From Nitrospira defluvii (GTDB taxonomy: Bacteria > Nitrospirota > Nitrospiria > Nitrospirales > Nitrospiraceae): a stretch of 64,000 bases of DNA. The stretch lies in the NCBI RefSeq assembly GCF_905220995.1, contig NZ_CAJNBJ010000008.1:25546-89545 (forward strand). The letters are read 5' to 3'. Of this stretch, positions 1 through 8,851 are shown one piece after another. Position 1 is the stretch's first letter. Each line of letters begins with the position of its first letter. The notes beneath the pieces are model-generated. The model saw nothing but the letters and a program-made list of their open reading frames with translations. It did no database searches and was not told the DNA's origin. Position numbers and translations under genes: made by a program.

Positions 1-1
1 A

Positions 2-2461
2 ACCAGCGAGTGGGACGACGATGACTACACGAATTTCCAGTCATCGAAGATCAACACCCACTGGCATTTCCTGCAGTTCGATAACCAGGCGTCCGACGGC
101 GTGATCACCGGCTTCTCCTACGAACAGTCGGTGCGTCCGTTCACGATGCTGGAGAAGAAGAACACGAAGGGATTGCCGGTTCCGATGAACACGGTCGTGA
201 CCGCCGCCGCCAAGAAGGGCGCGAATACGATCACAGTGAAGAACGCGAAACAGTTCCATGTCGGGACGTTGCTTCTCGTTGGTGCCGACAATGTGAAGGG
301 CAATGAAATCTCGCGTATCAAGGCCATTAATGGCAATACGATCACCTTGGCCAAAGGGCTGAAGAACGATCACCCGGCCAATGACATCGTCACGGTCGAG
401 TTCGTGCGTCAGCGGTTCTGGGTTGATGCGGACGTGGGGACCGTGTTCTGGCACGACCATGCGTTCGGCGCAACCACCTGGCCACATGGCGGGTTCGGGA
501 CCTTTATCGCCGAACCGGTCGGATCGACCTATCATGATCCCAAGACCGGAAAATTGATCCGCAGTGGGCCGATTGCTGATATTCATACCAATGAGCCGGT
601 CGGTCATGGTGTGAACAACAGCTTCCGCGAATTGATGGTGCAGGTGCATGACACGGTGCCGCACACCGTCAACGTTGTGACGGCGGGCAATCCTCCCGGG
701 CAGCCGATTGAAGTGGCGCTCGAGGCGGGAAAGACCGTGTCCTTCATGATGCCGGAGAAGATTTATATGACTCCGATGCCGTTCCTGAATGGTGGCACCC
801 ACACCACAGGCAGCGGCTTGAACTTCAGGGCGGCGCCGATCGCACAGCGGTTAGCGACCAATCCTGATGTGTCACAGGCCTTCAATAGCCAGATCCATGG
901 CGATCCGTATACGCCGACGCTCCGTGCGTATGTCGGCGATACGATGGTGTTCCGTCTCTTGCACACGCTCATGAATGAGTCGATGGTCTGGACTCTGTCC
1001 GGTCACACGTTCTGGACCGAGCGGTATGCGGCGGATGCCAATCGCAAGAATTCCATCCACATCGGCATCGCGGAGCGTTATGACCTCGTGGTGCCTGAAG
1101 CGGGCGGAAGCCGGCATTTGGCCGGAGATTACATCCACTTCAACGGCCGGTCCTCGAAGTTCTCCGAGGGCGGATGGGGCATCATTCGGGTGTTGGATAA
1201 GGAGCAGGCAGATCTGAAGAAACTCCCAGCAGGCTTCTCTAACAAGGGGGAAGTGCCCAAGCCCTTGCCGGTGTGTCCTGCAGATGCTCCGGTGAAGCAC
1301 TTCAACGTCGTCGCGATGGACTTCCCCGGTATGAAGTTCAATCCGAAGGCGCCGGATGAAATCGAAGTGGACTTTGAGCGGAAGATTCTCACAACCAATC
1401 CTGAGGCCAAGATCTACGCCTTGGAAGAGGATGTCGCAAAGGTAGCCGGCGGCGCACAGCCGATGCCGTTGACCCTGCGGGTGAACGCTGGTGACTGCGT
1501 CAAGGTGCACCTGAAGAATAAGATGAAGGCGAGCAAGGCCTCCTTCTCAGCGATCGGCCTTGCTTTCGATCCCAAGGACTCCCTGGGGGCGAACGTCGGG
1601 AACAATCCTGGTGACCAAACCGTGGTGCCTGGAGGCGAGCGCGACTACACCTATTATGCGGATCCCTTCAACGGGGAGACCGCATCCCTGGTGTGGGATT
1701 GGGGTAATGTCATGACCAATCCGCGGAATGGCTTGTTCGGGGCCATTGTGGTCGGTCCGAAGGGATCAAAGTACCGTGATCCGAAGACCGGCGCCGACCT
1801 GTCCACGAAGAATGCGTGGGCGGCCGACGTGATCATTGACCGGTCCATCCCGGGCAATGAAATGCGTGCGAACTACCGTGACGTGGCGTTGTTCTTCCAG
1901 GATGAAGACAACATCATCGGCACGAGTTTCATGCCGTACGTGCAGAATGTGGCGGGTTTGACCGGCGTCAACTACCGGTCGGAGCCGTACAAGTTCCGTG
2001 AGGAGCAGGGGTGTTCGCTCGGCAAGGTATTCCAGCCGTGTAAGGCGGACAAACCGGAAGATCCGGCCACCCCGATCATCGAGGCCCATGCTGGCGACCC
2101 AGTACGCATCCATGTGCTGGGCGTGAGCAATGAGCAAAACGGAATGTTCAGCGTCGAAAAGCACGAGTGGCCGATTGAGCCGTTCATGCGCGGTGCCGAC
2201 TTGATCAGCGTCGTCGAATACTCCGGTTCGGAGGCGATCGATGCGTTCATCCCGTCTGCCGGTGGGATGTATCGCCTGCCCGGCGACTATGTGTACAGCA
2301 ACCAGCGGTTGCCGTATTCGCAGTCTGGACAGTGGGGATATGTTCGGGTGTTGCCGTCCGGTGACACCAGGCTGTTGCCGCTGACCGGTGCCGGTGCCGG
2401 AACCAAGAGTGCTGAGGTGGAGCAGCCGACTCCCCACGCGATTCCAGTCGCGTCGAAGTAA
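2..2461 (+). CDS. Multicopper oxidase-like protein (5' partial)
   Basis: The open frame runs in from before the window, so the N-terminus is missing. A His-Trp-His motif (HWHF, near base 60) and a second one, WHDHAFG followed by a downstream His in TTWPHGG (bases 450-490), are typical type 2/3 copper ligands of multicopper oxidases. About 90 residues separate the two motifs, much of it a threonine/valine-rich beta-like stretch that looks like an insertion. Later cupredoxin repeats keep the fold pattern (GDYIHFN and GDYVYSN, each ending in an IRVL- or VRVL-like strand), but several expected histidines are replaced. The length and repeat pattern recall large MnxG-like oxidases. Substrate unknown. 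It is probably periplasmic, since cupredoxin-type neighbours with signal peptides follow. A strong terminator lies just downstream. Confidence 0.8.
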   Translation, partial: TSEWDDDDYTNFQSSKINTHWHFLQFDNQASDGVITGFSYEQSVRPFTMLEKKNTKGLPVPMNTVVTAAAKKGANTITVKNAKQFHVGTLLLVGADNVKGNEISRIKAINGNTITLAKGLKNDHPANDIVTVEFVRQRFWVDADVGTVFWHDHAFGATTWPHGGFGTFIAEPVGSTYHDPKTGKLIRSGPIADIHTNEPVGHGVNNSFRELMVQVHDTVPHTVNVVTAGNPPGQPIEVALEAGKTVSFMMPEKIYMTPMPFLNGGTHTTGSGLNFRAAPIAQRLATNPDVSQAFNSQIHGDPYTPTLRAYVGDTMVFRLLHTLMNESMVWTLSGHTFWTERYAADANRKNSIHIGIAERYDLVVPEAGGSRHLAGDYIHFNGRSSKFSEGGWGIIRVLDKEQADLKKLPAGFSNKGEVPKPLPVCPADAPVKHFNVVAMDFPGMKFNPKAPDEIEVDFERKILTTNPEAKIYALEEDVAKVAGGAQPMPLTLRVNAGDCVKVHLKNKMKASKASFSAIGLAFDPKDSLGANVGNNPGDQTVVPGGERDYTYYADPFNGETASLVWDWGNVMTNPRNGLFGAIVVGPKGSKYRDPKTGADLSTKNAWAADVIIDRSIPGNEMRANYRDVALFFQDEDNIIGTSFMPYVQNVAGLTGVNYRSEPYKFREEQGCSLGKVFQPCKADKPEDPATPIIEAHAGDPVRIHVLGVSNEQNGMFSVEKHEWPIEPFMRGADLISVVEYSGSEAIDAFIPSAGGMYRLPGDYVYSNQRLPYSQSGQWGYVRVLPSGDTRLLPLTGAGAGTKSAEVEQPTPHAIPVASK

Positions 2462-2490
2462 GCTGATTACATCTCGCGCGAGGTGAGGAG

Positions 2491-2524
2491 GGGGGGAGCC
2501 TGAGAGGGTTCCCCCCTTTTGTTA
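2491..2524 (+). terminator. Rho-independent terminator after the multicopper oxidase
   Basis: A run of six G plus AGCC pairs with GG(G)TT plus six C across a short loop (10-bp stem with one G-U pair), followed directly by TTTTG. It separates the oxidase from the cupredoxin genes. Confidence 0.8.
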
Positions 2525-2614
2525 TGGGACGGGGATTGTGTATGATCTGCCAAGTGCTTTGGTCGATCGGCATTCGTTCCATACACGCACTCATCGTTGT
2601 TGGAGGGACCATCT

Positions 2615-3523
2615 ATGCGAATGATCGGACTCGCTCTTCTGACTGCTCTGAGCATTTTCTCTTCTTCATCATGGGCTTATGAGGAAATCACCGTCACGGA
2701 TGGCGGCAGCATCACTGGTACGGTCATGATGACCGGGGGCAAGCCGACACCGAAGGGATATAACCTAATCACGTATCCGGATCCTGTCTACTGCGGGCGC
2801 ATTTCGACCGGTACTGGGTGGAGAGTTCTTGATGAGTTCTCGATGGCTTCCGGGAACGGATTGAAGGACGTCGTAGTCTTGCTGACGGACGCCGCAAAGG
2901 GAAAGCCATTCAAATTCGAACCCCTCACGATTGAGGCTCGTGACTGCCGCTTCCTGCCGTTTGTTACTGTCGTCAGAGACGGCTCTGAGGTGGTGGTCAT
3001 GAACATGGACCCCGTTATGCACGACATTCAGGCATACGAAACCTCTCAACTGGGGCCACGCGTTCTCTTTAACACGCCGCTCCCTATGAATCCCCATCAC
3101 AAGCGATTCGTCACGGCGGAAAGCCATGAGCATCTGGCCGGCCAGCCAGTGAAAGAAACGATTCACATGACCAAAGGGCGCCGGATTTTCGTGATGCAGT
3201 GCGGATTCCATGCCTATATGGAAAGTTGGGGCCTGGCCGTCGACAATCCCTATTATGCCGTGACGGGCGATGGCGGCACATTTACGCTCACCGATGTGCC
3301 GCCAGGGGAATACACCCTCATGGCTTGGCATCCAGGGTTGGGAACCTTGCTACAGAAGAAAGTCATGGTCACGGAGAAGGGGATGTCTACCGTCGATTTC
3401 GCGTTTGAGGCACCGAAAGGGCGTCGGAGTGTCCACGCGATTGAGCATAATCCGCATTACGGACCGGAATCTCTTGGAAAGCTCGTCGACATCCGTCCAA
3501 CGCTGGAACGGCAGGTTCCCTAG
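2615..3523 (+). CDS. Secreted cupredoxin-like protein with C-terminal carboxypeptidase-regulatory-like domain
   Basis: 302 residues. I chose ATG 2615 because GGAGGG lies 8 bases upstream; a TTG at 2597 is in frame but has no ribosome site. A signal peptide (about residues 1-22, ending SSSWA) is followed by a beta-rich domain with H136 in the stretch PVMHDI and C196-x2-H199-x2-M202 (CGFHAYM). This His/Cys-His-Met set is the type 1 copper pattern, with amicyanin-like spacing. The last ~80 residues (GGTFTLTDVPPGEYTLMAWHP) resemble a carboxypeptidase regulatory-like beta domain. It is a close paralogue of the next gene. A role as periplasmic electron carrier or copper protein is inferred. Confidence 0.75.
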   Translation: MRMIGLALLTALSIFSSSSWAYEEITVTDGGSITGTVMMTGGKPTPKGYNLITYPDPVYCGRISTGTGWRVLDEFSMASGNGLKDVVVLLTDAAKGKPFKFEPLTIEARDCRFLPFVTVVRDGSEVVVMNMDPVMHDIQAYETSQLGPRVLFNTPLPMNPHHKRFVTAESHEHLAGQPVKETIHMTKGRRIFVMQCGFHAYMESWGLAVDNPYYAVTGDGGTFTLTDVPPGEYTLMAWHPGLGTLLQKKVMVTEKGMSTVDFAFEAPKGRRSVHAIEHNPHYGPESLGKLVDIRPTLERQVP

Positions 3524-3552
3524 CAGCGCCTGCATCAGAGGTAAGGAAGGTC

Positions 3553-4485
3553 ATGAAGCTGAATACAACTCAGAAGGTTCATACCCTCGCAGTGGCCGCC
3601 TTGATGTGGTTGGGGCACATGGTGTCGCCGGCTGGAGCCTATGATGTGATCGACGTGCAGCACGGCGGGACATTGGATGGGACAGTGACGCTGGCGGGAG
3701 CGATTCCTGAACCCAAAGGATTTAATCTGATCACGTTTCCGGATCCAACCTACTGTGGACGGATCTCGAACGGCAAGGGATGGCGTCTCCTGCGTGATTT
3801 CATCGTGGCGCCGGCGGGCGGATTGAAGAACGCAATTGTTACGCTGGAGGGGGCTGAGTCCGGAAAGCCGTTTGACATGTCTGTGCCGTTGATCGAGGCA
3901 CGCGACTGCATGTTCCAGCCTTGGATTACGATCGTGCGAAATGGCCACGCGGTGGAAGTGGTGAATATGGATCCCGTGATGCACGACATCCAAGGCTATG
4001 AAACTTCGCCCGAGGCTGGAGCACGGGTGTTGTTCAACACCCCGTTGATTTTGAATCACCAGCATCAACGCGGCAACATGCGCGCAGTCCACAACCATGC
4101 GCCGGGAAAGTCCCTGGTGGGCCCGATCTATTTGAATAAAGGCCGTCGGACGTTCTACATGCAGTGCGGCTTCCATGCATATATGGAGAGTTGGGCCATG
4201 GCCGTGAACAATCCCTATTATGCCGTGACGGATGAGCAGGGCGCGTTCAGGATCGAGAATATCCCGCCGGGCACCTATCAAATGGTGGTATGGCATCCGC
4301 AGGCAGGGCCGGGGGCCACCCGTACCATTACGATTTCCCCGGACGGAACCACAACTGAACAAGTGGCCTTGCAGGCTCCAAAGGGAAACCGCACTTCCTA
4401 CAAAGTGATGGATAATCCACGGTTTGGTCTCGAATCGTTGGGCCACCCCGTTGAAATTGAGCCGTTGGTGGAGCATCAGCACTAG
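3553..4485 (+). CDS. Secreted cupredoxin-like protein, paralogue of the preceding gene
   Basis: 310 residues with an AAGGAAGG ribosome site before the ATG. The order is the same as in its upstream neighbour: signal peptide (ending near SPAGAYD), H144 in PVMHDI, C205-x2-H208-x2-M211 (CGFHAYM), then a regulatory-like beta domain (IENIPPGTYQMVVWHP). The two genes lie 29 bases apart and look like a tandem duplication. The conserved ligands suggest both bind copper. An alternative is a structural cupredoxin fold without metal. No partner is identified other than the multicopper oxidase upstream. Confidence 0.75.
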   Translation: MKLNTTQKVHTLAVAALMWLGHMVSPAGAYDVIDVQHGGTLDGTVTLAGAIPEPKGFNLITFPDPTYCGRISNGKGWRLLRDFIVAPAGGLKNAIVTLEGAESGKPFDMSVPLIEARDCMFQPWITIVRNGHAVEVVNMDPVMHDIQGYETSPEAGARVLFNTPLILNHQHQRGNMRAVHNHAPGKSLVGPIYLNKGRRTFYMQCGFHAYMESWAMAVNNPYYAVTDEQGAFRIENIPPGTYQMVVWHPQAGPGATRTITISPDGTTTEQVALQAPKGNRTSYKVMDNPRFGLESLGHPVEIEPLVEHQH

Positions 4486-4534
4486 TCCAGCCTGGGACCG
4501 TCTTCGGCACTGGGCCGTCGGAGGCTGGTTGTCC

Positions 4535-5131
4535 ATGAGCCTCTGTCTTCTTGGTGCCGCGTCCGTTTGGTCGCATGAGACTGCCGCGGCTGCCTCCTCT
4601 CCTGGGTCGGTGGAGTTTTCTGCTTCCTTGGTCAAGCGGGTGGAAGGGCGACGGTTCGAAGCTCAGGTGTTTGCCAAGAATGACCGCATTCGGCTGGAGT
4701 ACAAGTATGCGGTCAAAACCGAACTCGGCTATTCCAGTATAGAAATCATTCGATTGGATAAACGTGAGTCCTGGTTTGTGCTGGCCCAGCGCCGGCAAAT
4801 TCTTCCGGTTCCCGTCAAGCCTGAGGAAATCCTGCCGATTCAATCCAACCTTCCTGGAGAGCAAAGCCGGACTCTGATAGGTGATGCCACCACCATCGGG
4901 CGAGCCTCCAGACTGTATGAGGTTGGGGTGGATTACAACGGCCGGAGTGAGCGGTTTTATGAGTGGGTCGATGTCGAAACGGGAATTGTGTTGAAATTGG
5001 TCAGTCAGGACCGTGATTGGTCCATCGAATATGTGCGGATCCGGCTCTCTCCTCAACCGGACTATTATTTTGAGGCGCCGACTGGGTATCAACGTTGGCT
5101 TCCGCCATCCTCAACACGAGAACGAGGGTAA
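4535..5131 (+). CDS. Secreted LolA/DUF4412-like protein
   Basis: About 198 residues from ATG 4535, which has GGAGG 10 bases upstream. The frame stays open further upstream (TTG 4424, overlapping the previous gene), and that longer N-terminus would add basic residues before the hydrophobic stretch, so the start is uncertain. After a hydrophobic leader ending in an Ala-rich stretch, the protein is all-beta. A pattern of an FSAS strand, a KNDRIRLEY strand, a DVETGIVLKL strand and a C-terminal tyrosine-rich strand resembles the LolA/outer-membrane-lipoprotein-sorting fold. Function unknown. It is likely co-transcribed with the cupredoxin genes. Confidence 0.55.
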   Translation: MSLCLLGAASVWSHETAAAASSPGSVEFSASLVKRVEGRRFEAQVFAKNDRIRLEYKYAVKTELGYSSIEIIRLDKRESWFVLAQRRQILPVPVKPEEILPIQSNLPGEQSRTLIGDATTIGRASRLYEVGVDYNGRSERFYEWVDVETGIVLKLVSQDRDWSIEYVRIRLSPQPDYYFEAPTGYQRWLPPSSTRERG

Positions 5132-5160
5132 AGGGCCGGCGACGGTCAGGAAGGGACTTG

Positions 5161-6558
5161 ATGGTGTTGCAAAGCGAGAAAACCGGGGGGGCTGTCGGGG
5201 GACGGTGCGTCGCCCTGGCCATGTTCTCTCTGATGTTGATCGGGTTTGGGTCGGAGACCTGCGGTGCCAGTTCAGCTAGGGATGTGCAAGCGGCGTTTGA
5301 CAAAAAACAGTATCGGGAAGCATTGGACCTTATTGATCAGGTCACCAAGGAGAAGGGGGCTCAGCCTGAGCTGAGACGCTTGAAGGTCCGTTCATTGATC
5401 CTCCTCGGTAAGCCGAAGGACGCATTGCCAGAATATGAACGGCTTGAGCAGGATGTGAAACAAGAAGATCGGGCGCTCCTGAAAGAAGTCGCGCTGGGCT
5501 TCGTGTATGTGCTGATAAAGGACATGCGCGAACAGATGCGCGGGGCTGCGTATACGGCCCTGAAAGATATCGACTCTCCGGACACCATCCCCGCATTGGA
5601 GGATGGTTTGAGCGATGGATCTGGTCTGGTCCGGGCCTTAGCTGCGGAAGCGCTTGGCAGACTCGAGGCCGGGAGACGGTCGCCACGATTGCGTAATGCA
5701 TTGGAAGACCAGGCTGGTCTGGTGAAAGTAACAGTGCTGAAGGCGTTGGGGAAAAGCAGCGACCGGTCGGTGATCCCGTTGTTGGAAAAGGCACTGAAGG
5801 ACGAACAGCCGGCTGTGCGGTTGGCTGCTGCCGGCGCGCTCTATCATACCGGACAAACCGCGCTGTGGGATGTCATACAGAAATCGGCATCGGCCCCAAA
5901 TCCTGAGGAGCGCGCTGCAGCGTTGCGGATGGTAGGCGAACTGAAGGATGCGAGGGGGCTTCCGATTCTTCTGGAGGCGATGACCAACCCGCAGCCTTCT
6001 GTGCGAGGAGCCGCGGCATCGGCGTTAGGTGATCTCGGAACGCTTCAGGGCATCCCTGCTTTGGAGCAAGCCCTGGAAGATAAGATTCCCGCCGTGAAGA
6101 CCTCGGCTGCGATCAGTTTAGGTGAGTTGGGGGGGAAGGACTCATTGGCTGCGTTGAGAAAGGCTTTGACCGATCGTAATCCTGTGGTAAAGGCAGCGGT
6201 GGTGTCGGCGCTCCTTCGGGTTGAGGAGCCATTCGATTCTATTGCCCAAGAGTTGTATGATTTGGTGTTGAATAACGATCCGGGAACTCGCTCGGCTGCC
6301 GGGAAGGCCGCTGGGCGAGCTCATGGCGCCAATACCAGAGCTGCGGTGGAGTTTCTTGCTGGTCTGCTGAAAGATCCGATTCCGCGCCCCCGCATTGCCG
6401 CGGCACGGGCGCTCGGGCAAATCGGAGGGGTTGAAGCCTTGTCGATATTGAAGGCTGCTTTGCACGATGAAGACGATGCGGTTCGGGCCACGGTGGGCGG
6501 GGCGATCGTGAGAATTATGGGACGCACGAAGCCCGTGCTCAATCCTGTAAAATCATAA
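5161..6558 (+). CDS. Secreted HEAT-repeat protein
   Basis: 465 residues from ATG 5161, which follows AGGAAGGGA; an earlier in-frame ATG (5095) overlaps the previous gene. A hydrophobic leader (about residues 17-40) is followed by a short TPR-like helical part (DVQAAFDKKQYREALDLI) and then at least nine HEAT / PBS-lyase-type repeats, recognisable by recurring VRAAAASALGDLG-like segments. HEAT solenoids are protein-binding scaffolds, and export suggests a periplasmic adaptor. It ends the operon that starts at 2615; the partner is unknown. A lyase function is unlikely, because only the repeat is shared with those enzymes. Confidence 0.8.
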   Translation: MVLQSEKTGGAVGGRCVALAMFSLMLIGFGSETCGASSARDVQAAFDKKQYREALDLIDQVTKEKGAQPELRRLKVRSLILLGKPKDALPEYERLEQDVKQEDRALLKEVALGFVYVLIKDMREQMRGAAYTALKDIDSPDTIPALEDGLSDGSGLVRALAAEALGRLEAGRRSPRLRNALEDQAGLVKVTVLKALGKSSDRSVIPLLEKALKDEQPAVRLAAAGALYHTGQTALWDVIQKSASAPNPEERAAALRMVGELKDARGLPILLEAMTNPQPSVRGAAASALGDLGTLQGIPALEQALEDKIPAVKTSAAISLGELGGKDSLAALRKALTDRNPVVKAAVVSALLRVEEPFDSIAQELYDLVLNNDPGTRSAAGKAAGRAHGANTRAAVEFLAGLLKDPIPRPRIAAARALGQIGGVEALSILKAALHDEDDAVRATVGGAIVRIMGRTKPVLNPVKS

Positions 6559-6589
6559 TTCTGCTCACTACGGCCGGCTAGATTTAAAG

Positions 6590-6619
6590 TTGACAGTGCG
6601 AGTCGGATTCCAGTATAGA
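6590..6619 (+). promoter_or_regulatory. Sigma-70-type promoter for the third cupredoxin gene
   Basis: TTGACA at 6590-6595, an 18-base spacer and TATAGA at 6614-6619. It lies about 150 bases before the start at 6773, which leaves a long leader with no obvious structure. Confidence 0.5.
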
Positions 6620-6772
6620 GAAATGTTTAGGGGCCTGGTGTGGTCAGGGGAAAGCCACGCCAAATGTCATGGACTGTCATGCAAGGGGTCATGCTCACCA
6701 GCCCTTGTGGTCAAGTGGTGACGGAGTAGCTGTTCGGTTTCGGTTAATGTTCATTACTAAGGAGGCAGTGAC

Positions 6773-7570
6773 ATGAAGAAGGGTGCGATGAAAGTAGTGT
6801 TCGGCGTTGCGGCCGCAGCATTTTTGGCTGCGCCCCTCACCTCATTTGCCGGAGGCACGATCGCCGGGAAAGTGACCTATCCCGGGAAGGCCGAGCAGAA
6901 GGAGTTTTCCTTCTCAAAGTTCCCGAACCCGAAGTTTTGCCCGAAGAACCCGAACAAGAGCCTCATGGATGGCGATAAGCGCTTCCTCAAGACCATCGAA
7001 GTGGCCAAGGATGGCGGGTTGAAGGGTGCGGTTGTGGCCGTAGTCGATATTGAGGATCAGGCCTTCCAGGACGGTTTCAAGGGCACGGACGTGGTGGCGG
7101 AATTCTGCGAATTCCTCCCGTTTAGTGGCGTTGTGGTGAACAACAAACCGTTCCGCGCTGAGAATAAGGATGCCGACCCTGATGATCCCAAGTCTACTGC
7201 GGGCGTCTTGCACAATCCGCACAGCTTCACGGTGAAGGGTTCCACCTCGGCCACCGGCTTCAACATCGGTTTGGCTAAGAAGGGTGACAAGTTGGAAAAG
7301 CCGGTGACGTTCCGTGGCGGCGCCGAAAAGGCTGGTTTCTATCGGTTGCAGTGCGACCAGCACGAGTTCATGCAGTCATTCTTCCTCCCGGTGTGGAATC
7401 CGTACCACGCAGTAGTGAAGGATGACGGCTCATTCGAGATCCCGGGCGTACCTGCCGGCAAGCACAAGGTGGTTGTCTGGCATCCGTTCGTGGGCAAGGG
7501 CAAGCTCAACGAGTTTGAAATTGAAGTGGCCGAAGGCGGAACCGCTAACTTGAAGGCTGAAATCAAGTAG
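6773..7570 (+). CDS. Secreted cupredoxin-like protein with C-terminal regulatory-like beta domain
   Basis: 265 residues with an AAGGAGG ribosome site. The signal peptide ends near LTSFAGG. It is related in design to the two genes at 2615 and 3553 but divergent. The candidate copper ligands are H147 or H150 (LHNPHSF) and C194-x2-H197-x2-M200 (CDQHEFM). The last ~60 residues (GSFEIPGVPAGKHKVVVWHP) form the carboxypeptidase-regulatory-like domain. It stands alone between its own promoter and a strong terminator, which suggests a separately regulated and possibly abundant protein. A periplasmic electron carrier is the inferred role. Confidence 0.75.
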   Translation: MKKGAMKVVFGVAAAAFLAAPLTSFAGGTIAGKVTYPGKAEQKEFSFSKFPNPKFCPKNPNKSLMDGDKRFLKTIEVAKDGGLKGAVVAVVDIEDQAFQDGFKGTDVVAEFCEFLPFSGVVVNNKPFRAENKDADPDDPKSTAGVLHNPHSFTVKGSTSATGFNIGLAKKGDKLEKPVTFRGGAEKAGFYRLQCDQHEFMQSFFLPVWNPYHAVVKDDGSFEIPGVPAGKHKVVVWHPFVGKGKLNEFEIEVAEGGTANLKAEIK

Positions 7571-7612
7571 TCGATTCCCCTCAGATCTGAGGCGGGACAG
7601 CCCGCTTAGAGA

Positions 7613-7650
7613 AGGGCAGTGGTTCAATGCGAGCCACTGCCCTTTTTCTT
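7613..7650 (+). terminator. Rho-independent terminator
   Basis: Perfect 10-bp stem AGGGCAGTGG / CCACTGCCCT (7613-7622 and 7634-7643) followed by TTTTCTTTG. The roughly 200 bases from here to 7853 hold no gene that I can support. Confidence 0.85.
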
Positions 7651-7853
7651 TGTGTCACTTTCTCGTTCTCGATGATTCGCGCAACGTTTGAGGAGGTGTT
7701 CAGCCCGTGATCCTCGCTGCAATATCTTGCCTGGTCGCCTGCGAGAGTGGGGAGACGAAGTGGCCGAGCCTGCCAGTCGCTCGCCTTGCGTTTCTCTTTC
7801 TGAACTGGGTAAGATGACCAATTTCTAAGCCAATTTCTTGAAGTGGGGGATCC

Positions 7854-8843
7854 GTGCCTCGCGAATTATCTCTCGCCGAAGTTTTCCAGTTAGGGTACTA
7901 CTGGGAGACGAAAATTCTCTTGACTGCCGTGAAGTTAGGTGTCTTTTCGCTGCTGGATTGCCAGGGACGCAGCGCAGCGGAACTCGCTCAGCAGCTCGGT
8001 GCCGATGAACGCACCTTGGAATTGCTCCTGAACGCATTGGTGGCCATACGCCTCCTGTCAAAAAGTGGGCACGTCTATGCGAACACGCCGGTGGCGATGA
8101 CCCATCTGGTCAAGCATGGGCCGCAATATGTCGGGCACTTGCTTCTGCTCCATGATGCGGAGTGGGACAACTGGGGGAAGCTGGAAGAGGCCATCAGGAC
8201 AGGCCGTTCCCCCGTCAGCCGTCATGTGTTTGAGACGGATCCAGCCTTAGGGGCCAATGTATTGTCCGTTCTGCATCGCATTGGACAGCAAAGCGGGCCA
8301 GATTTGGCGAAGCGGTTGGGGCTTAATCAGGCTCGGACCATGTTGGATTTGGGCGGCGGGGCAGGAACCAATGCCATTGCATTCTGTCGGGTGTATCCGG
8401 GGCTGTCTGCCACGGTATTTGATCTGGCCACCACTCTCCCGCTGACGGAACGGACGGTGAAAGACGCAGGGCTCGAAGGCAGGATCGCACTCAAATCTGG
8501 TGATTTTAATCGTGATTCCCTTGGCGGTCCCTATGACGTGGTCTTAATGTCTGACATTTTGCACTACCAGAATCTTGCGACGAATGCGGCACTGGTAAAA
8601 AAGATTCATGGGCACCTCAATCCCGGTGGACGTTTGGTCATCAAGGACCGGTTCCTTGATGCGGCTGGTACGAGCCCGGCGTGGACGGCGGCGTTTGCGG
8701 TGCATATCCTCGTGAACACTGAGCAGGGGGCTTGCTACCGGACCGCAGAGGCCATGCAATGGATGCACGATGGCGGATATGTCTCGGTCGAGGAAATTGA
8801 ACGGACCGCGGTGGTGCAGGGCTTCAAACCACAGGTAGTGTAG
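7854..8843 (+). CDS. SAM-dependent O-methyltransferase (acetylserotonin MT-like fold)
   Basis: 329 residues, GTG start with GGGGGA upstream. The N-terminal ~90 residues form a winged-helix dimerisation region (LGVFSLLDCQGRSAAELAQQ). Motif I of the Rossmann methyltransferase, LDLGGGAGT, lies near residue 165. It is followed by the acidic D in ATVFDL and by the SDILHYQN and GGRLVIKD segments typical of plant-type O-methyltransferases. The substrate is unknown; small hydroxylated aromatic or polyketide-like molecules are typical for the family. It lies just upstream of a DUF420-like membrane gene (8 bases). Confidence 0.8.
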   Translation: MPRELSLAEVFQLGYYWETKILLTAVKLGVFSLLDCQGRSAAELAQQLGADERTLELLLNALVAIRLLSKSGHVYANTPVAMTHLVKHGPQYVGHLLLLHDAEWDNWGKLEEAIRTGRSPVSRHVFETDPALGANVLSVLHRIGQQSGPDLAKRLGLNQARTMLDLGGGAGTNAIAFCRVYPGLSATVFDLATTLPLTERTVKDAGLEGRIALKSGDFNRDSLGGPYDVVLMSDILHYQNLATNAALVKKIHGHLNPGGRLVIKDRFLDAAGTSPAWTAAFAVHILVNTEQGACYRTAEAMQWMHDGGYVSVEEIERTAVVQGFKPQVV

Positions 8844-8851
8844 GAACGGCC

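Noticed and set aside
41..802. A 253-codon minus-strand frame opposite the multicopper oxidase
   Set aside because: It is a composition shadow in high-GC coding sequence, rich in Arg and His without domains.
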